DNA of 64,000 nucleotides from Myxococcales bacterium. Lineage in GTDB: Bacteria > Myxococcota > Polyangia > Nannocystales > Nannocystaceae. The translations under genes were made by a program, and so were the position numbers. Under the pieces are notes generated by a model that saw only the letters and a program-made list of their open reading frames with translations, was not told where the DNA came from and ran no database searches. The stretch lies in contig JAEUJW010000089.1 of NCBI GenBank assembly GCA_016793465.1, forward strand, positions 167,331-231,330. The letters are read 5' to 3'. This document shows positions 55,112 to 63,865 of this stretch, in pieces; positions within the stretch are counted from its first letter, which is position 1, and each line of letters starts with the position of its first letter.

Positions 55112-56758
55112 ATGTCCAAGAATTCGATGGTGTGGGGCCTCGCGGCGGTGCTCGCGGCGTGCGGCGACAGCGGGGGCGCGACCGACAGCGCCGCGGGGAG
55201 CGAGTCGAACAGCGGCAGCAGCTCGACCGGCGGCGCCACGCCGACGTCCTCGGCCTCGGGGATGACGGGGGACGCGAGCGACAGCGACGAGGACGACGGC
55301 ACGGCCTCGATGTCGGCGTCGGGCACGACGACCACGACCGAGCCGACCAGCGAGCCGGGCACGCTGTCGCAGACGGGGGAGACGAGCGCGACGAGCACGG
55401 GCGGGCCGGGCGAGACCGGCGCGACGAGCACGGGCGAGACGGGCCCCGGCAGCGGCAGCGACAGCACGACGGGTGCGGCGGACTTCTGCAGCCCGCCCGA
55501 AGTGGCGGTCGAGGACGTGCCGCTCAACGACGCCTGCGACGTCGAGCTGCAGATGGGCACGTTCACGCCGGTGACCGAGTGGAAGTACGGGTCGTCGTCG
55601 TTCTACGGGCCGCCGGTGGCCGGTCAGACCATCGACACCAACATGTCGGGGCAGCTCGACGCGCAGGACAAGCCGCTGGTGTTCATCTACGAGAACGGCG
55701 GGGTGACGGCGCTGTGGGGCGACGGCAGCGGGGTGGCGTGGCAGAAGGCGGGGGCCTACGGCAACTTCGGCGGTCTCGGCCTCGGCGACCTCGAGGGCGA
55801 CGGGTGGAACGAGATCGTCACGGCCAGCAACGTCTCGGTGTGCGCGCTCGACGGCCGCGACGGCGCCCAGAAGTGGTGCAGCAACCTGCCAGCGGCCAAC
55901 GTCGACAGCTTCGGATTCAACTACCCGGCGCTCGGCGACATGGACGGCGACGGCCTGGTCGAGGTCGTGATCGGCTCGGCGATCTTCGACAGCGCAGGCC
56001 AGCTGATCGGCGCCGGCGCGCAGGGCAAGGGCTCGGCCAACCAGGCCTACGGGGCGCTGTCGGTGATCGTCGACCTCGACGCCGACGGGGTGATGGAGGT
56101 GGTGACCGGCAACGCCGCCTACGACCTGGACGGCAACACGCTGTGGCAGAACGGCACGGTCGACGGCATGGTCGCGGTCGCCGACTTCGACCTCGACGGC
56201 AAGGGCGAGATCGTCAAGACGCTGGGCTCGCTGGTGGCCGGGCTCGAGTCGGACGGCACGCCCGCGTGGGGCCCGCTGCAGTACGCCGGCAACATCGGCA
56301 CGCCGGCGATCGACGACCTCGACGGCGACGGCACGCCGGAGATCGTGTTCGGCTCGCAGAACGAGCTGATCGCCATGGAGTGGGGCGGCATGGAGGTGTG
56401 GACAGCGACGATCAGCGACCTCAGCGGCGCGGCCGGCCCGGCCCTGTTCGACTTCGAGTCCGACGGCTACCCGGAGGTGCTGTACGCCGACGAGATCGCG
56501 ATCCGGTTCTTCTCGGGTCTCGACGGCTCACCGAAGTACACGTCGATGGAGCACGGCAGCGGTACAGCGCTCGAGACGCCGATCGTGGCCGACGTCGACG
56601 GCGACGGCCACGTCGAGATCGTGCTCGGCCACGGCAACGGCAACGCACAGATCGGCGCCGTGACGACCTTCGGCGACGCCGATAACTCCTGGCCGCCAGG
56701 ACGCAAGATCTGGAACCAGCACAGCTACAACATCACCAATGTGATAGACTTGGTCTGA
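55112..56758 (+). CDS. FG-GAP/VCBS repeat lipoprotein, 3' end apparently cut off
   Basis: 548 aa. Lipoprotein start MSKNSMVWGLAAVLAAC, then a Ser/Thr/Gly/Asp spacer of about 110 aa. The repeat domain has at least five FG-GAP/VCBS units with Asp-rich calcium loops (DLEGDGWNEIV, DMDGDGLVEVV, DLDADGVMEVV, DLDGDGTPEIV, DVDGDGHVEIV). In relatives I recall, the last conserved block W-N-Q-H-x-Y-x-I-T-N-V-N-D-D continues into a further domain. Here it reads WNQHSYNITNV then IDLV and stop, at the edge of an integrase-bearing region. I infer loss of the 3' part through element insertion. Confidence 0.8.
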   Translation: MSKNSMVWGLAAVLAACGDSGGATDSAAGSESNSGSSSTGGATPTSSASGMTGDASDSDEDDGTASMSASGTTTTTEPTSEPGTLSQTGETSATSTGGPGETGATSTGETGPGSGSDSTTGAADFCSPPEVAVEDVPLNDACDVELQMGTFTPVTEWKYGSSSFYGPPVAGQTIDTNMSGQLDAQDKPLVFIYENGGVTALWGDGSGVAWQKAGAYGNFGGLGLGDLEGDGWNEIVTASNVSVCALDGRDGAQKWCSNLPAANVDSFGFNYPALGDMDGDGLVEVVIGSAIFDSAGQLIGAGAQGKGSANQAYGALSVIVDLDADGVMEVVTGNAAYDLDGNTLWQNGTVDGMVAVADFDLDGKGEIVKTLGSLVAGLESDGTPAWGPLQYAGNIGTPAIDDLDGDGTPEIVFGSQNELIAMEWGGMEVWTATISDLSGAAGPALFDFESDGYPEVLYADEIAIRFFSGLDGSPKYTSMEHGSGTALETPIVADVDGDGHVEIVLGHGNGNAQIGAVTTFGDADNSWPPGRKIWNQHSYNITNVIDLV

Positions 56759-56790
56759 TATCGCCCTGCGCGGGCTTATAGAAGAGAATA
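56730..56790. other. Inferred left junction (attL-like) of an integrated element
   Basis: The host lipoprotein frame matches its family up to about 56745 and diverges immediately after. A tyrosine integrase begins about 100 bases further. Core candidates lie in the sequence around AACATCACCAATGT (56732-56745). The right junction should repeat part of this and resume the host gene, but lies outside the window. Confidence 0.5.
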
Positions 56791-56859
56791 TGCGCTTTCG
56801 GACAGGGCACAAAGGCCGCTAGCTTGGCTCGAATTTGGATCGAAAACTGGGAGGGGCGT

Positions 56860-58464
56860 ATGGGGACCTTCACGACCGCTTTCGTGCGCGACGTCAAGCC
56901 GCGTTCTACCATGTACGAGCTGACCTGTGATGCCCTCCCGGGCTTCATCCTGCGGGTCTTGCCTACGGGGAAGAAGGTCTTCCTCGTCCGCTTCCGCGTC
57001 GACGGCAAGGACCGGCGCGAGCGGATCGGGCTGTGGGGTCCGGCCCTCACGGTCGACGATGCACGGCGCCGGGCCGCGCTCATGCTGAGCAACGCGGCCG
57101 TCGGCGAGCCGGTCAACGACGAGCCCGGACGCAAGGCCGCGGGCACACCCGCCCGATCGGAACAGGCGCCATCCAAGATCACGACGTTGCGCGACCTCTC
57201 CGGTCGCTTCCTCCGCGAGTACGTCGACGTGTACACGAAGCCAGGCTCGGCGGAGAACTACCGGCGGTACCTCCTCGAGGAGATTCTGCCGTGGCGACCG
57301 CGGACCGATGACGGGAAGATCGACGAGACCCAGCCGCAGCTCGGTGACCGCGACTACCGCAGCATCACGAGGGCCGACGCGATGGCACTGCACGGCTCGC
57401 TGAAGTCGACGCCGGCCAAGGCGAACTACGTGCTGTGCGTGCTCGGCAGCTTCTACACCCGCATCATTGAGGACTGGGAGCTGGCCAACATCCGCAACCC
57501 GACGGGCCGGCTCCGGCGGTTCACGCTGAAGAAGCGCAAGCGCTTCCTGACCCCCGCGGAGCGCCGCGCCGTGCACGACGTGATGGTAGCGGGCGTGCGG
57601 ACCCCGGTCGGCCGCAAGGGCCACCTCGATCCGTCGAGCGTCTGGGCGATCAACCTGTTGGCGATGACGGGCCTCCGCCGCGACGAGATTTGCGACCTGA
57701 TGTGGCCGAACATCGACTGGCAGCACTCGAACTTCGACCTGTACGACAGCAAGACCGGCCCGCGCAGCGTCCCCGTCTCCGCGCAGGTGATGACGCTGCT
57801 GCGGACGATCCACGACCACCGCGGAAACCCGCGCGAGGGCCGGGTTGTCACTTCGCGGACCGGCGGCAAGCTGTCGAGCATCAACCGCACGTGGACGCAG
57901 ATCCGCGAGGCCGCGGGGATCCCGGACGTCCGCATCCACGACCTGCGGCACTCCTTCGCCAGCGATGCGCTGATGAGCGGCGTCCCGCTCGCGGTCGTCG
58001 GCGAGATGCTCGGCCACCGGCAGCCCTCGACGACCCAGCGCTACGCGCACCTCGCGGACAGCGTCGTCCGCCAGGCGGTCGAGATCACGAACCTGCGGAT
58101 CAGCGACGCGATCAACACGATCCCCGCGATCGCGGAGGCGCCGTTCGTGCCGCTCAGTGATGCGCAGTGGACTGTGATTAGGCCTATCGTCGAGCATACC
58201 CGTGGCTCCGGGGGCGCAGCGTCGGACCTGCGGAAGATCGTCGATGGCATCCGCTGGGTGCTGCAGCGCGACGTCCGCTGGCGCGACCTCCCGGCGCAGT
58301 ACGGGCGGCCGACGACCTGCTGGCGCTGGTACGAGCGGTGGCTGAACGACGGGACGTGGTCTCAGGTCGAGGCCAAGCTCGGCTTGGCCCCCGTGACTCC
58401 GAAGCGGCGCAGCGTACCCAAGACGGTTTCGCCTACATCGCGCACGACCACGACGGCGGCCTGA
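56860..58464 (+). CDS. Tyrosine integrase with C-terminal DUF4096 domain
   Basis: 534 aa. GGAGGGG lies three to five bases before ATG 56860, so the TTG at 56824 is not used. The N-terminus is a DUF4102-like arm-binding part (LTCDALPGFILRVLPTGKKVFLVRFRVDGKDRRERIG). The SAM-like core-binding domain follows. The catalytic domain has Arg in TGLRRDEICDL, Lys in DSKTGPRS, HxxR in HDLRHSFAS, His in LGHRQPS and Tyr in TTQRYAH. After a 45-aa linker, VPLSDAQWTVIRPIV...SDLRKIVDGIRWVLQRDVRWRDLPAQYGRPTTCWRWYERW is a complete DUF4096 domain, normally the N-terminus of IS5/IS402-type transposases. It is in frame with no break, so this is a fusion. Confidence 0.85.
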   Translation: MGTFTTAFVRDVKPRSTMYELTCDALPGFILRVLPTGKKVFLVRFRVDGKDRRERIGLWGPALTVDDARRRAALMLSNAAVGEPVNDEPGRKAAGTPARSEQAPSKITTLRDLSGRFLREYVDVYTKPGSAENYRRYLLEEILPWRPRTDDGKIDETQPQLGDRDYRSITRADAMALHGSLKSTPAKANYVLCVLGSFYTRIIEDWELANIRNPTGRLRRFTLKKRKRFLTPAERRAVHDVMVAGVRTPVGRKGHLDPSSVWAINLLAMTGLRRDEICDLMWPNIDWQHSNFDLYDSKTGPRSVPVSAQVMTLLRTIHDHRGNPREGRVVTSRTGGKLSSINRTWTQIREAAGIPDVRIHDLRHSFASDALMSGVPLAVVGEMLGHRQPSTTQRYAHLADSVVRQAVEITNLRISDAINTIPAIAEAPFVPLSDAQWTVIRPIVEHTRGSGGAASDLRKIVDGIRWVLQRDVRWRDLPAQYGRPTTCWRWYERWLNDGTWSQVEAKLGLAPVTPKRRSVPKTVSPTSRTTTTAA

Positions 58465-58685
58465 TGGCCGGTCTCCGTCCGACGCGCGGAAGGACACGAC
58501 CCGCGGGCCGGAAGACTTGGGAGGGTTTTCGGCAGAACGTCGTCCTGTTGTCCTCTTCGAGGCTGCGCACGAGAAGGTTCTCCACACGTACGAGGCCACC
58601 GGCCGCACGGCCGCGTGCGTGCACACGCCCGTGCATCGCTCGCTGTCGTTGACAGGATCGCGCTCTCGGCCGTCCACTCTCGCGC

Positions 58686-59252
58686 ATGCGCACGAACGAC
58701 CCCACCCACTACAACATCCGCTTCGACCTCCAGATCCCGCTGGTCTGCGACACCACGCGCGAGCCGAGCGAGGTCGCCTTCGATCGTCACCTGGTCTCGT
58801 TGGTCCACGAGGACGAGGCCGGCGAGGAGGTCGTCGCGCGCGCGGAGCTCTACCGTATCCACCAGTGCGGCGAAAACGTCGTCCTGGCGGCCGACGAGAT
58901 CGGCGATCCGTATCTCGAGGGTGTCTGCCTCGACGCGGTCGACCGCGACGGTTCCCCGTCCGAGGAACTCCAGGAGGCCTTCCCCGGTGATGCGATCTCC
59001 GAGGTGCACGTGCTCACGTCCCTCGAGTTCTCGGGCGAGGAGGACGCGCTCATCCGCGTGTTCTTCGTCCGTGCGGTGCTCCGGCACATCGGTCGGGGGT
59101 TCGAGGCCCTGTTCGTGGAGGACTCGCTCGAGCGTCTGTCGCTGTGGGAGAAGACGATCAAGGCGCGGCAGTTCCGCGATTACATCGTCGCCCCCGGCGG
59201 CCACATCCTCCCCGATATGCTCTCCCTGCTCGAGCCCTCGGTGCGTCACTGA
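58686..59252 (+). CDS. Unknown 188-aa island protein
   Basis: Acidic soluble protein with no recognised family: FDLQIPLVCDTTREPSEVAFDRHLVSLVHEDEAGEEVVARAELYRI, a middle of alternating strands, then VFFVRAVLRHIGRGFEALFVEDSLERLSLWEKTIKARQFRDYIV. The layout of mixed alpha/beta with an FF/FVR strand is vaguely acyltransferase-like but lacks a P-loop or acetyl-CoA motif I can name. It stands alone on the plus strand and converges with the helicase gene 26 bases away. It follows the integrase by 221 bases that hold no other gene. Confidence 0.65.
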   Translation: MRTNDPTHYNIRFDLQIPLVCDTTREPSEVAFDRHLVSLVHEDEAGEEVVARAELYRIHQCGENVVLAADEIGDPYLEGVCLDAVDRDGSPSEELQEAFPGDAISEVHVLTSLEFSGEEDALIRVFFVRAVLRHIGRGFEALFVEDSLERLSLWEKTIKARQFRDYIVAPGGHILPDMLSLLEPSVRH

Positions 59253-59278
59253 CGGCTTGTTCGGCCCCGACGCCGCGG

Positions 59279-61939
59279 TCAGCGACGACGCCGCCGGATC
59301 GGCCGTGGCGCGAGGCCGTTGAGGTCACGCCAGACCGCCTCGACGGCGCCTTCGGGCTCCTCTTCCAGGGTGAACGAAGAGAGCAGGCCCTGTCGACCCG
59401 AGAGCGCGAGCTTCGCTCGTTGCGGCAGTCCCGAGATCTCGGCCCACAGGCGGAGCACGATCGATTCGCCACCGTCGGGGTCCTGGCTGGCGTGACCGTG
59501 ACGGAGGAGTTCGAGACGAACGTCGTCGGCGCACCACACGGCCCGGCCCCAGGTGACACCGTCAGCCAGCCAGGTCGTGAATTCGGATGGGGAGGCGGCG
59601 ATGTGGGCTTGGACGTGGAGTCGGGCGAGCAACGCGTCGACGGCTGCCGGCAGCCCCCGCACGGGGATCGGCGACGGGAGCTCCGTCCACGGCGGCAAGA
59701 CCTCGCAGAGCTGCCGTCGTGTGGCCCATCGGCGCACTCCGTAGTGAGAACGCCGCCATCCAGCGAGCTCGGGCGGCAGCTCGGACATCGTGTCGATCAC
59801 GCGGAAGACGCCCGACTCGCGGCGGGTGCTGAACCGGAGCTTCCGCTGGCCGACCGTGATGACCTGGCGGATACGTTCACGGGAGATGCACTCGTCGTCC
59901 GCGAGCTCCTGCAGCGTGTGCTCGCGTTCACCGAGCAGGCCGAACCACCTGGCGACTGCGAGTCGTTGGCGCGTCGGCAGCGTGCAGACGGCGTAGGCGA
60001 GCGAGTCGGCCTCCTCGAGGCGGAGCAGCCGCTCCAGCGGGTCCGGGTCAGGCTCCGTCACGCGCACGTCGGGTCCGGCGAGCGCACGGAGCCCCGCGAC
60101 GTACCCGTCCTCGGGTCGGTGCCATGAACGATCGGGCCGTACACGGGGCTGTGCCCGGAGCAGGTGCCGAGCGTCCTCCCGACACCAGCGGAGGTTGCCG
60201 CGACCATCCTCGCCGAGCAGGAGGTGTCCCGCCGCGTCGGGGAGGACGCGGGCCAGGAGGTTCTGGTACGCGACCGTTGTCGCTGCGACGCCGAGCCAGC
60301 GCAGCAGAAAGTCGCCGCGCCCCGCGAACAGCGGGTGGTCGAAGCGGAGCCGCTGGAAGTGCCGCAGTCCACACGGCACGGCCGGATCGAACGCGCGGCA
60401 CGAACCCATCACGGCGCGTACGGCCGCCAGGTCGGTGCGATCGAGCCGCGGGGCCACGAGCCGGGTCGCCAGCACGATCCGCTTCTTGAGCGTCACCCCT
60501 GCCACCGGCGAGCCCTGCGTGCGGTCGATCGCCTGCGTGGTGCCGCTGACATCGGACTCGCCGAGGAGATCGCCGCACTCGTATTCGCTGCAGGACCGGC
60601 CGAACAGCTCCGTCGGCAGGACCGGCAACTCCGGCAGCCCGGTGGGCAGGAGTATGTAGATGCGCGCATCGGCCCCGTGATGGCGGGTCATGACGCGGAA
60701 GTATTTCTGCGTCGCACGCACCCGCGAGAGCGTCGGCGCCAGATCGATGAGCAGCTTGCAGCGGGGGCTGCTCCACCCCTCGATCAGCACGCCGACCTGG
60801 ACGAGCGTGTCGATCGCGCCGGCCTCGAACCCGCTGAGGATCCGGGCGCGCTCCTCCGGGCTCGTGTCACCGAGCACGAGCTCCGGCGGTGGCGCGCCGA
60901 CCGGGCGGTGGGCGATCAAGTACTGCGTGAGGTCGTGGGCCTGCTGGCGCGTTGTGCAGGCGATCAACGCCGGCATCGCGGCGTTGGCACCGCGATAACG
61001 GAACACCTCGACGGCGCGAGCGAATGGCGCCGTCGACATCACGCGACCGAGCGCCGCCTCCTCGTAGTCCCCGGCGAGGACGCGGACGCGCGAACCCTGC
61101 GCGTCGACCTCTGCGACCCACACGCGGGCTGGCGCCAGCAGGCCGAGCGCCAGCGCCTCCTCCAGCGTCACCTCGTGGATCAGCTCGGGGAAGAAGCGGC
61201 ACAGCAGGCGCTCGTCGTCGTAGTCGGGCGTGGCGGTCAGCGCGACGCGCACGGCGCCCGGCAGGAAGGCGTGTCGGAGCAGACGCAGCCGGTCCGCGGT
61301 CATCGCCCGGTGCGCCTCGTCGGCGAACACGAGGGCCGAGCGCGCGAGCGGATCGGGGAGCGCGCCCTGCTTCGCCACCCGCTGCAGGAGGGCGTAGGTG
61401 GCGACGTTGACACCGTGCTCGACGATCTCCTTGCGCTCGCCGAAGTAGACCCCGACCGGGACACCGGGCATGCGGGCGCGCAGCTCGTTCGCCGCCTGCA
61501 CTACCAGCGTCCTCGTCGGCACGATGAAGGTCGAGACCAGCCGACAACGCGCGAGGATGTGCGCCGCGATCACGGTCTTGCCGGTGCGCGGCGGGAGGAT
61601 GATGCGGCCGTAACGCTCGGCGGCCCAGTGGATGTCATCGCCCGGCGGACGGGTCGCCACGTCGAGGAGGAAGGTCGCGAAGACGTGGAAGACCTGCAGC
61701 TGATCCGTGCGGAGCACGTACTCCGGCGGCGCGAACTCGGGGCCCGCGTCGTCGAGCCGGGTCGCCGCGAGGGTGATCCTCTCGTCGACGGGCAGCGCGA
61801 GCGTGTCCCGCTCGAACAGTCGCGCCGTGACGACCTTGTGGGCCGCGCTCGTGCTCGCGTCCGCCTTGCAGGAGGACACCGACGGCGGCGGTGCGGTCCA
61901 GGCCGCCTTCGCCTCGTTCGTGAGCGACGGTCCGGTCAC
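59279..61939 (-). CDS. SF2 DEAD/H-type helicase fused to a sigma-70 region 4
   Basis: 886 aa. The helicase half (about residues 80-450): Q/I motif RIILPPRTGKTVIAAHIL, Ia VPTRTLVV, II ALVFADEAHRAM (DEAH), III ALTATPDY, domain-2 motifs DTLVQVGVLIEGWSSPRCKLLIDL and TLSRVRATQKYFRVMTRH. The middle has an unassigned helical section. Residues about 660-730 read CTLPTRQRLAVARWFGLLGEREHTLQELADDECISRERIRQVITVGQRKLR, an unmistakable sigma-70 region 4.2 with helix-turn-helix. The C-terminal 150 aa are unassigned. GTG 61939 overlaps the SEC-C gene stop (GTGA). DNA targeting through the sigma-like part is inferred. Confidence 0.82.
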   Translation of the reverse strand: MTGPSLTNEAKAAWTAPPPSVSSCKADASTSAAHKVVTARLFERDTLALPVDERITLAATRLDDAGPEFAPPEYVLRTDQLQVFHVFATFLLDVATRPPGDDIHWAAERYGRIILPPRTGKTVIAAHILARCRLVSTFIVPTRTLVVQAANELRARMPGVPVGVYFGERKEIVEHGVNVATYALLQRVAKQGALPDPLARSALVFADEAHRAMTADRLRLLRHAFLPGAVRVALTATPDYDDERLLCRFFPELIHEVTLEEALALGLLAPARVWVAEVDAQGSRVRVLAGDYEEAALGRVMSTAPFARAVEVFRYRGANAAMPALIACTTRQQAHDLTQYLIAHRPVGAPPPELVLGDTSPEERARILSGFEAGAIDTLVQVGVLIEGWSSPRCKLLIDLAPTLSRVRATQKYFRVMTRHHGADARIYILLPTGLPELPVLPTELFGRSCSEYECGDLLGESDVSGTTQAIDRTQGSPVAGVTLKKRIVLATRLVAPRLDRTDLAAVRAVMGSCRAFDPAVPCGLRHFQRLRFDHPLFAGRGDFLLRWLGVAATTVAYQNLLARVLPDAAGHLLLGEDGRGNLRWCREDARHLLRAQPRVRPDRSWHRPEDGYVAGLRALAGPDVRVTEPDPDPLERLLRLEEADSLAYAVCTLPTRQRLAVARWFGLLGEREHTLQELADDECISRERIRQVITVGQRKLRFSTRRESGVFRVIDTMSELPPELAGWRRSHYGVRRWATRRQLCEVLPPWTELPSPIPVRGLPAAVDALLARLHVQAHIAASPSEFTTWLADGVTWGRAVWCADDVRLELLRHGHASQDPDGGESIVLRLWAEISGLPQRAKLALSGRQGLLSSFTLEEEPEGAVEAVWRDLNGLAPRPIRRRRR

Positions 61940-63363
61940 CGGCCTGGACCCGGCCCACGCGCTCCTCGCCGGTGAGGTCCTGGGGTAACCCGATCACGAA
62001 GAACCGGTGACGGACTGCTCGACGAGCCATCCATCTCGGCCCCGCGCAGTCCGAGCTCGTCCCAGAGCGGGGCCGGGTCGAAGGCGGGTTGTCCGTTGCA
62101 CCGGTCGCGTTCGTAGTTCTGCTCGAGGTCCTTGAGCATCTCGACGACGCGGGGTCGCAGTTTTGCGGTGCGAGCGGCGGCGCGTGGCGTGTGGCGATCC
62201 AGCGCCGGAACCGGCTCGTCGAGCCAGGCGGCATAGTGCCGGGCGAGCGCCTGCTCGACGACGGCGCGGAGCTCCGGGGGCACCGCAGGTGGCGAGGCTG
62301 TCGGCCGCTCGTGGGTGCCCGTCGCCGTCGGTGTGGGCTCCGTGAAGGTCGTCCCCTTCAGCGTCACGAGCTCGCCGAGGTGCCCGGCGACCAGCGCCTG
62401 GACCCGCTCGCTGCGCTCGCGGGAGTTGGTGTCGATCGAGAGTTCGTCGTCATCGAGCGTGAAGGACGCGAGGATGACCGGGTCCCTCTTCTCGCGGCTG
62501 GGAGCTCGCCAGGCCCAGCGGGCGCCGTCTGTCGAACGCTCGAGGTCCGGGTGGGCGTCGAGGGCGGCGCGGGCCCCGGGAACGTCTCGCACGCGATACT
62601 TCACCTGGACGAGGACCACGGGCTCGTCGTCGAAGTTCACGAGCTGCGGCGCCGACACCGACGTCGACCACTCGGCGTGGAACAGCGGGGGCAACGTCCT
62701 CGCGAACTCGAGCTCGTCAGCGAGGGGACGAGCGGCGCGGAACTCGGCCTGGGCGTCACGAAGTCGGCGCAGCACGGCCTCCCGGCGCGAGCGGTAGAGC
62801 GGCAGGAGGCCGCCGTCGAACTCTGGTTGCCCGGTGGCGCCGCGTGGCGACACCCGCGCGGCCAGGATGTCCCCGCGCTTCAGGCTGCGCGAGGCGCTGC
62901 GTTCGCGAACGACGAGCTCACCCCCGTCGAGGAGCTCGCGTACGCTGACCGTCGCGCCGGGGACGACGTCGACGACCTCGTAGAGGCGCATGGCCGTGCC
63001 ACTCATGCCCTCGAGGAACATCCGCTCACCGCGTCCGAGTCCGCCGCCGGCGAGCAGCCGATCGACCATGCGAGCGTCCGCGTCGATCGGGACATCGAAC
63101 AACAGCCACGCCCGGAACGCGTCGAAGCTCATCCCCGCGATCAGCTCGTCCGTGTCGGGATCAGGGAAGAGCAGGCCGAACTGCTCGGCGAGTGCGGGCA
63201 CCCGATCCTTGAACCCGGCGGCCTCGAGCACTCCGGGCAGGCGGTCGAGCGCCGACTGCCGCTCACCGGCGGTGTAGGACTGCCGACCGCCGACGAGGCA
63301 ACAGGACTTGTACTTCTTCCCGCTGCCGCACGAGCACGGGGCGTTGCGTCCGATCTGCGTCAT
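61936..63363 (-). CDS. SEC-C motif protein coupled to the helicase
   Basis: 475 aa. The N-terminus is a SEC-C zinc-binding motif, IGRNAPCSCGSGKKYKSCC (C-x-C-x(8)-C-C). Next comes an alpha/beta region of about 300 aa with SLKRGDILAARVSPRG (OB-like strand) and LVQVKYRVRDVPGARAALDAHP. A Pro/Thr linker (EPTPTATGTHERPTASPPAVPP) follows, then a helical tail. SEC-C zinc motifs occur on SecA and on mobile-element and defence proteins. Its stop overlaps the helicase start by four bases, so the two are co-produced. GGAGGG precedes ATG 63363. A C-terminal tail of unusual composition may reflect the overlap. Confidence 0.72.
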   Translation of the reverse strand: MTQIGRNAPCSCGSGKKYKSCCLVGGRQSYTAGERQSALDRLPGVLEAAGFKDRVPALAEQFGLLFPDPDTDELIAGMSFDAFRAWLLFDVPIDADARMVDRLLAGGGLGRGERMFLEGMSGTAMRLYEVVDVVPGATVSVRELLDGGELVVRERSASRSLKRGDILAARVSPRGATGQPEFDGGLLPLYRSRREAVLRRLRDAQAEFRAARPLADELEFARTLPPLFHAEWSTSVSAPQLVNFDDEPVVLVQVKYRVRDVPGARAALDAHPDLERSTDGARWAWRAPSREKRDPVILASFTLDDDELSIDTNSRERSERVQALVAGHLGELVTLKGTTFTEPTPTATGTHERPTASPPAVPPELRAVVEQALARHYAAWLDEPVPALDRHTPRAAARTAKLRPRVVEMLKDLEQNYERDRCNGQPAFDPAPLWDELGLRGAEMDGSSSSPSPVLRDRVTPGPHRRGARGPGPGR

Positions 63364-63472
63364 CGACCCTCCGCCGCGTTCTCTAACATACGGCGCGAGT
63401 TCGCGCAGACCTCAGAGCACCACTTCTGCCCTGACCGGCCCCAGGCTGCCTGCGGCCGGGTCCTGGAGACGG

Positions 63473-63499
63473 TTGAGCGATTTCGCTCGTCCGTATATC
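63473..63499 (+). promoter_or_regulatory. Weak promoter candidate with dyad
   Basis: TTGAGC (63473-63478) and TATATC (63494-63499) with a 15-base spacer, overlapping the dyad GAGCG-ATTT-CGCTC (63475-63488), in the divergent gap between the SEC-C gene and the gene at 63521. The spacing is short. Confidence 0.3.
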
Positions 63500-63520
63500 C
63501 TCGGCGGTGAGGTCACCACC

Positions 63521-63865
63521 ATGCCCCGGAAACGACCGTTCGTTGCCTCGCTCGATCAGGTGCGGATCAGCCGCCGTGGCGACACCGCGATCATCGAGTA
63601 CGCGGATCCCGACATCGGCGACACCCACTACAAGCTGGGCTCTGTCATCGACGAGATGACCGATCAGCAGATCCTCGATCACTTCAACGAGGGCCTGGCC
63701 GCGACCGAGCGCATGCGCCAGGAACACGAGCATGTCGCCGTCGAGATCCCGATCGGCAAGCCTCAGATCGAGTACTTCGAGCGCGGCGATCAGTGGGTCC
63801 CACGCGGGATGGTCCTGCGCTGCCAGATCCATGACGCAGGCGGCGAGCCCGTCATCGAGATCGGT
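63521..63865 (+). CDS. Unknown protein, apparently interrupted by an IS
   Basis: Open frame from ATG 63521 (GGTGAGG upstream) starting MPRKRPFVASLDQVRISRRGDTAIIEYADPDIGDTHYKLG. A helix follows (VIDEMTDQQILDHFNEGLAATERM), then YFERGDQWVPRGMVLRCQIHDAGGEPVIEIGEF. The product looks like a small alpha/beta protein; no family is recognised. The frame has no stop before the window edge, but beyond about 63866 the sequence is the 3' side of a transposase on the opposite strand. The gene was therefore probably split by that insertion, and the real C-terminus is lost. Confidence 0.5.

Noticed and set aside
53485..56685. 1066-aa plus-strand open frame
   Set aside because: It spans the antisense of the ketosynthase and one wrong frame of the FG-GAP gene; Arg/Gly-rich without motifs.
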